Shown here piece after piece: positions 60,439-64,000 of a stretch of 64,000 nt of DNA. The stretch lies in the NCBI GenBank assembly GCA_900175165.2, contig FWWN02000230.1, positions 84,180-148,179 on the forward strand, in the 5' to 3' direction. The position numbers and the translations under genes were made by a program. Each line of letters opens with the position of its first letter. Positions within the stretch are counted from its first letter, which is position 1. The notes beneath the pieces were generated by a model. The model was not told the DNA's origin and did no database searches. It saw only the letters and a program-made list of their open reading frames with translations. The stretch is from Rhizomucor pusillus. Its lineage: Eukaryota; Mucoromycota; Mucoromycetes; Mucorales; Lichtheimiaceae.

Positions 60439-61415
60439 TTACAAGTCAGAGCGAACCTTGAATCCAGGACCGTAGGGTTCCTCCTTGAGAGTGGTGTAGA
60501 CGCCCGGAGCAGGCTCGCAGGTGTGACGACCGGATTGCGGTCCCGGCTTGATCTCCTTGCCAGCTTTCAAGTTATCCAGCAACTTTTTGGTAGTTTCGGG
60601 TGTCAAGTCCTCCTGTTGATTCGATTTCAATTGTATACTGTTCAGTAACCTCATATTTTTCTTTATCTCGATTGCATGTATTCATGCACACATACATAGT
60701 AATCGTCGTTGATGGCCATGACGGGTGCATTGACACAGGCACCAGCACACTCGACTTCAACCAGAGTGAACAATCCATCCTTTGTCGTTTCGCCGGGCTG
60801 GATCTGCAAGTGTTCTTTGATGGTGTCGAGAATCTTTGTCGATCCGCAGCCTCCCAACTGACAAGGTGTGGTCGTGCACAGTTGCAAAAAGTACTTGCCG
60901 ACGGGTTGTCTATACATTGCCATCATCAACGTTGCGCCGCGAAAATAGCAAAGAAAAGAAAATTCTGCGTGCGTACCTGTTGAACATGGTATAGAAAGTA
61001 GCGACTTCGTAGACGCGCATGGGTGGTACCTCCAACAAACGAGCAACTTCGTTCATAACCGAGATGGAGGTGAATCCGTGCTGTCGTTGACCCAAATCCA
61101 AGAGAGGCATAATGGCAGCCTTTTTATACTGAGGCGGGTACTTTTTCAGGATCTCTTCGATGCGTTTCTTATTTTCTGCATTGAACTCGAAAGGGATCTT
61201 TGGGTTGTTCTCGGGCGTGTCGCGGTGCTGTTTGTCGAAATGTGTTTAGCAAAAAGGTAAACTAGCTGTTTTGCAGAGTCATTGCTGGAAGACGAACATA
61301 CCACAAACAGCGCGTCTGACAAGGCAGCAGGTGTAGAGTGCATGTTGCGAGCAGCCGGGCGCATGGCAGAAGAAGCCATTGCTGCCTTGCGAGCAAGAGC
61401 GCGGACAGTGTTCAT
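60439..61415 (-). CDS. NDUFV2: NADH:ubiquinone oxidoreductase 24-kDa subunit (NDUFV2), mitochondrial
   Basis: Complex I peripheral-arm subunit carrying the 2Fe-2S cluster N1a. Four exons (61415-61302, 61227-60977, 60909-60696, 60612-60439) give 250 residues. An Arg/Ala-rich presequence ([19 protein letters not shown], about 30 residues) targets it to mitochondria. Motifs: [40 protein letters not shown], and the cluster ligands in [14 protein letters not shown] and [13 protein letters not shown]. The C-terminus ends [15 protein letters not shown], as in other eukaryotes. Complete and ordinary; its presence implies an organism with complex I. Confidence 0.97.
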
Positions 61416-61819
61416 GGAGAGTTTATGTAGAGAGGGGAGTGAGTCGCTTGAGAGAAGAAGCCTCTGTGGAGACGGAGCGATAAAATTGTGTTTACGGCCT
61501 TCCTTTCGCCCGGAAATGTGTGACGTCGCTCCTCTGCTGGTGCTGCTGTTCCACTCAAGGAACACCGACACTGCAGTGAGTTGTCATCCGTGACAACGCT
61601 TTCTCTTGAAACAATACAGTACCAGGCGTGCCCCGTGTACTTGAAAATCTAACAGTGTCATAATCGTTGAATCATGTTGTTACCTCCAAAAATCAATAAG
61701 AATATAAATATTGCCAACTTTTCTCTTGTCTAAAACAGGTATAAAAAGGAATACAGCGAACAGGCCTAAAGAATACAGGTTCTCTCTATGTATTCAAGAC
61801 TCTCTATATGAGCAGAGTT
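61416..61819. other. spacer between complex I gene and membrane-protein gene
   Basis: 404 AT-rich bases containing the NDUFV2 promoter and the 3' flank of the next minus-strand gene. No gene seen. Confidence 0.45.
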
Positions 61820-62830
61820 TTAAAGAACGAGGTATATAAACCGATCTATTGGAGCTTCTTTGCCGTCTCCCGAGACTTGACCTGAGCATGGATACATGAA
61901 TGTACAAAAGCACCTATCCTCCCTGTTAGCTTGAAGAAAACGCAAAAAAATGCATGCATGCAATGCTTGCACACATGCGGGCGGGGTTGCTGGGGATGGG
62001 ACGCACCTGCTTCGTAGATGATCCAGCATAAGGTTCCACAGAAGAGGTAGAACAACACACGTGGAACGGTATCGAGCTGGTCAAGGAAAGGGTATGGCCA
62101 ATAACCGTTCTTGGTTTGGCAGTACCAGGACCATGCCAGATAGAGTGCCGCGCAGGCGTAAATCAATGCGACGTGGCGTGGGGATCGCTTAAAATCGGCG
62201 TTGAAGATTAAAAAGTCGCTCCAGAGAAACATGGCCGGGTAAAGGTGCAGAGCAAAGTCGACAATATTTGGGATTGGCGGCATATCCTTTGGTATCAGCA
62301 ATTCGGGATCAATGAATACCATGGCCCAGTACATGACACTGACAAGTCCTTCCAGCTGTGGTATTGCCCATGGATTAAAATCATCACGTAGAAAGAAGCT
62401 GTAATCGTGACTTACAGGAGTAGCAATATTCGTCACTACTTCGTAAAATCCTAGCAACAAGCGGAGCCGGCACTCCCTCTTTTAGTAAACCTTCCATATA
62501 ATGAAAATAGCACACACAAAGAGTGTGTGAGATATAACAGTGGAAGAAATTTTTTTACCTTGCAGCCCCCCTGGAACAAAAAAGCGATACATCTTGACTG
62601 CAAATGCCAACGTCGCAGTCGACAAGCCGAGGATCGTCAGATACTTGACGTATGGTCAGCTCCTCTTTCTGCGCACAGCGCTGTTGACAGACTGCCTATA
62701 CCTGAAAGTGGCCCCCGAAACCCACAGCGTACGGGTTCTCGTAGACGTAATGGACGCTGTAGAGTGCTAGTAGGTTGGATATAAACCCAATAGTACTTAT
62801 GGAAAAGCTCGCGTAGCTTGAGAGCGCCAT
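61820..62830 (-). CDS. FAR-17a/AIG1-like integral membrane protein
   Basis: Exons 62830-62702, 62643-62559 and 62450-62007 are well supported; the last exon is either 61881-61820 (239 residues in all) or 61922-61846 (244 residues). The product has about six hydrophobic spans. Family features: FGGHFQ-YLTILGLSTATLAFA, GFYEVVTNIATPVSHD, AMVFIDPELLIP, NIVDFALHLYPAMFLWSDFL and WYCQTKNGYWPYPFLD, which match the FAR-17a/AIG1 (ADTRP) family. Its animal members hydrolyse fatty-acid esters of hydroxy fatty acids, using a conserved Thr and His. The TNIATPV Thr and the FALHLYP His are present, so a similar lipid hydrolase role is plausible. Confidence 0.85.
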
Positions 62831-64000
62831 GGAAAATGCAAGAGAAAGGAAAAGAAGCAGATGGACAAAGTCCGCTGAGGGTTATCTCAAGAACTTTTGA
62901 GGGTGATCACCGGGACAAAAACAACTGGACAGCAACGGAAGCCCAGACCATCATTGTTAAAATGTCGCGCAGGTTTAATAATATATACACACCCCTCTAT
63001 CCCTGCCTCCCTCCCCAGGGAAGCGTGCCGTCCGTGCTGCTGATCATGCACTTCCTCTGGAAGTACTATTATCGAAGCAGAAGCGAAAAGTACGTATATC
63101 TCAGCCAACTTTCACAGACCAAAAAGAAGTATCAACTTATATCCATGGTAAACAAGGTCCGTGGATACCTATTTCATCACAGCCCAAGAAAACTGGGGGT
63201 GGTTTCTTCATGCTAGAGACGCTGACGCAGCCGCTTGCCAAGGCCCATGTCGGAGATGATAGCAGGAATATAGATAGGACTACTGAATTGGAGATTCACA
63301 ATCTTTTTTACTTTAACATTTGATCTTAATTTGAGACTTTTGCTTTAATGATCTCTAGCCAGTGTGAAATTAACATGCAGTCTTTGCAGAGTTTATTCCA
63401 CCTGGCAAAGCGTCGTAAGCAATGTCAATGATAGAAAAACAGTCTCATTCGACACGGTAATGATGGGAATTGACTGCTGGTATGTTTGGATTACAAAGGG
63501 AGATGATGAGCATTCAGGTACTTCAGATATATTTCTTGATCGCGTATCCCCCTTTTTCCTTTGGGAGAGAGAGAGGGATGCAGATCAAGTGATATGATGG
63601 AAAATTTTGCACGTATATGAGGGTGATAACGTTTTGCTCTGATCCGCTACTTTGTTGGACCAAACTTGCACTGGCATAGTCTGCTTCTTCAATGTGAAAC
63701 ATTGCATACGTGCTGATACATGCGTATAATGGATCATTACTTTGCATAATTGTCATCTAGTTTAGAAGCCATCAATTGTGTGCATGAACCCTGCCTAAGC
63801 GAAATTGACAGTTGCACTGATGGACAGCCAACAAGAAGGAGCAAGATATCAAGCAATGCTCGGCGATGTGATCGTTTACATCATGCTCATCATCAGCAGC
63901 GCATCAATGCGTTTCAGAATGCACTGTGGTAAGCCGTACAAATGACTTACAAACTCTAAACCTTGTTGTAATTCCGGCGAGTAATAACAATAAGAGCAAT
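62831..64000. other. right-end region, no convincing gene
   Basis: 1.2 kb to the window edge. A plus-strand frame of 132 residues at 62818-63216 overlaps the start of the minus-strand AIG1-like gene and shows no family signature. The rest has only short frames. A gene could begin beyond the right edge. Confidence 0.4.

Noticed and set aside
62818..63216. 132-residue plus-strand frame with a possible membrane segment
   Set aside because: Overlaps the start of the well-supported AIG1-like gene on the other strand and shows no recognisable motif.

Overview
This is nuclear DNA of a filamentous fungus, most likely an early-diverging one of the order Mucorales. The genes carry many short GT-AG introns (about 50-90 bases) and small exons. 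Mobile-element relics include a Tc1-like transposase that I know as common in Mucorales, and most coding genes have clear fungal orthologues. The species cannot be fixed from the sequence; a Lichtheimia-like genome is only a guess. I rebuilt the spliced models by hand. Almost every multi-exon model closes in frame with consensus splice sites, which is the main support for the coordinates.

Layout. 1-883 (-): 5' end of an SH3-WW protein, probably a Cdc25-type RasGEF, cut by the window edge. 1976-6628 (-): FAB1-like PI3P 5-kinase. 6881-7758 (-) and 8397-9589 (+): head-to-head pair of WrbA/Pst2-type flavodoxin-like quinone reductases. 9653-10945 (-): ketohexokinase-like PfkB kinase, divergent from a Tcp11/Sok1 protein (11076-13851, +). 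13922-15075 (-): actin-capping protein alpha. 15283-16497 (-): mitochondrial malate dehydrogenase. 16911-18334 (-): pseudouridine-kinase-like PfkB protein, divergent from PP2A B56 (18690-21495, +). 21784-23446 (-): secreted aspartyl-protease-like protein that seems to lack its second catalytic Asp. 23999-25514 (-): polytopic membrane protein. 25.5-28.2 kb is gene-poor, with one possible 96-residue spliced gene.

28179-29065 (+): proteasome beta-6. 29160-30437 (-): F-box/LRR protein. 31682-32287 (+): bHLH factor. 32.4-35.1 kb is a graveyard of three different transposon classes. 35386-36665 (+): SVF1. 37286-39703 (+): low-complexity protein with a tryptophan repeat. 39802-41335 (-): adenylosuccinate synthetase, divergent from a PRS1-like PRPP synthetase (42230-43871, +). 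44246-50378 (+): very large BEM2-type RhoGAP. 50.4-55.2 kb holds a decayed coding relic and simple repeats. 55212-56228 (+): SWIRM protein. 58922-60033 (+): Anp1/Mnn9-type mannosyltransferase. 60439-61415 (-): complex I 24-kDa subunit. 61820-62830 (-): FAR-17a/AIG1-like membrane protein. 62.8-64 kb shows no convincing gene.

The genes are mostly independent housekeeping functions. Functional links are limited to PRPP supply next to AMP synthesis, two RasGEF-family signalling genes, two PfkB sugar kinases and two mitochondrial energy enzymes. The least ordinary content is the tryptophan-repeat protein, the pseudo-protease, the asymmetric WrbA pair, three GC-AG introns, several exons of 12-22 bases and the nested mobile-element relics.
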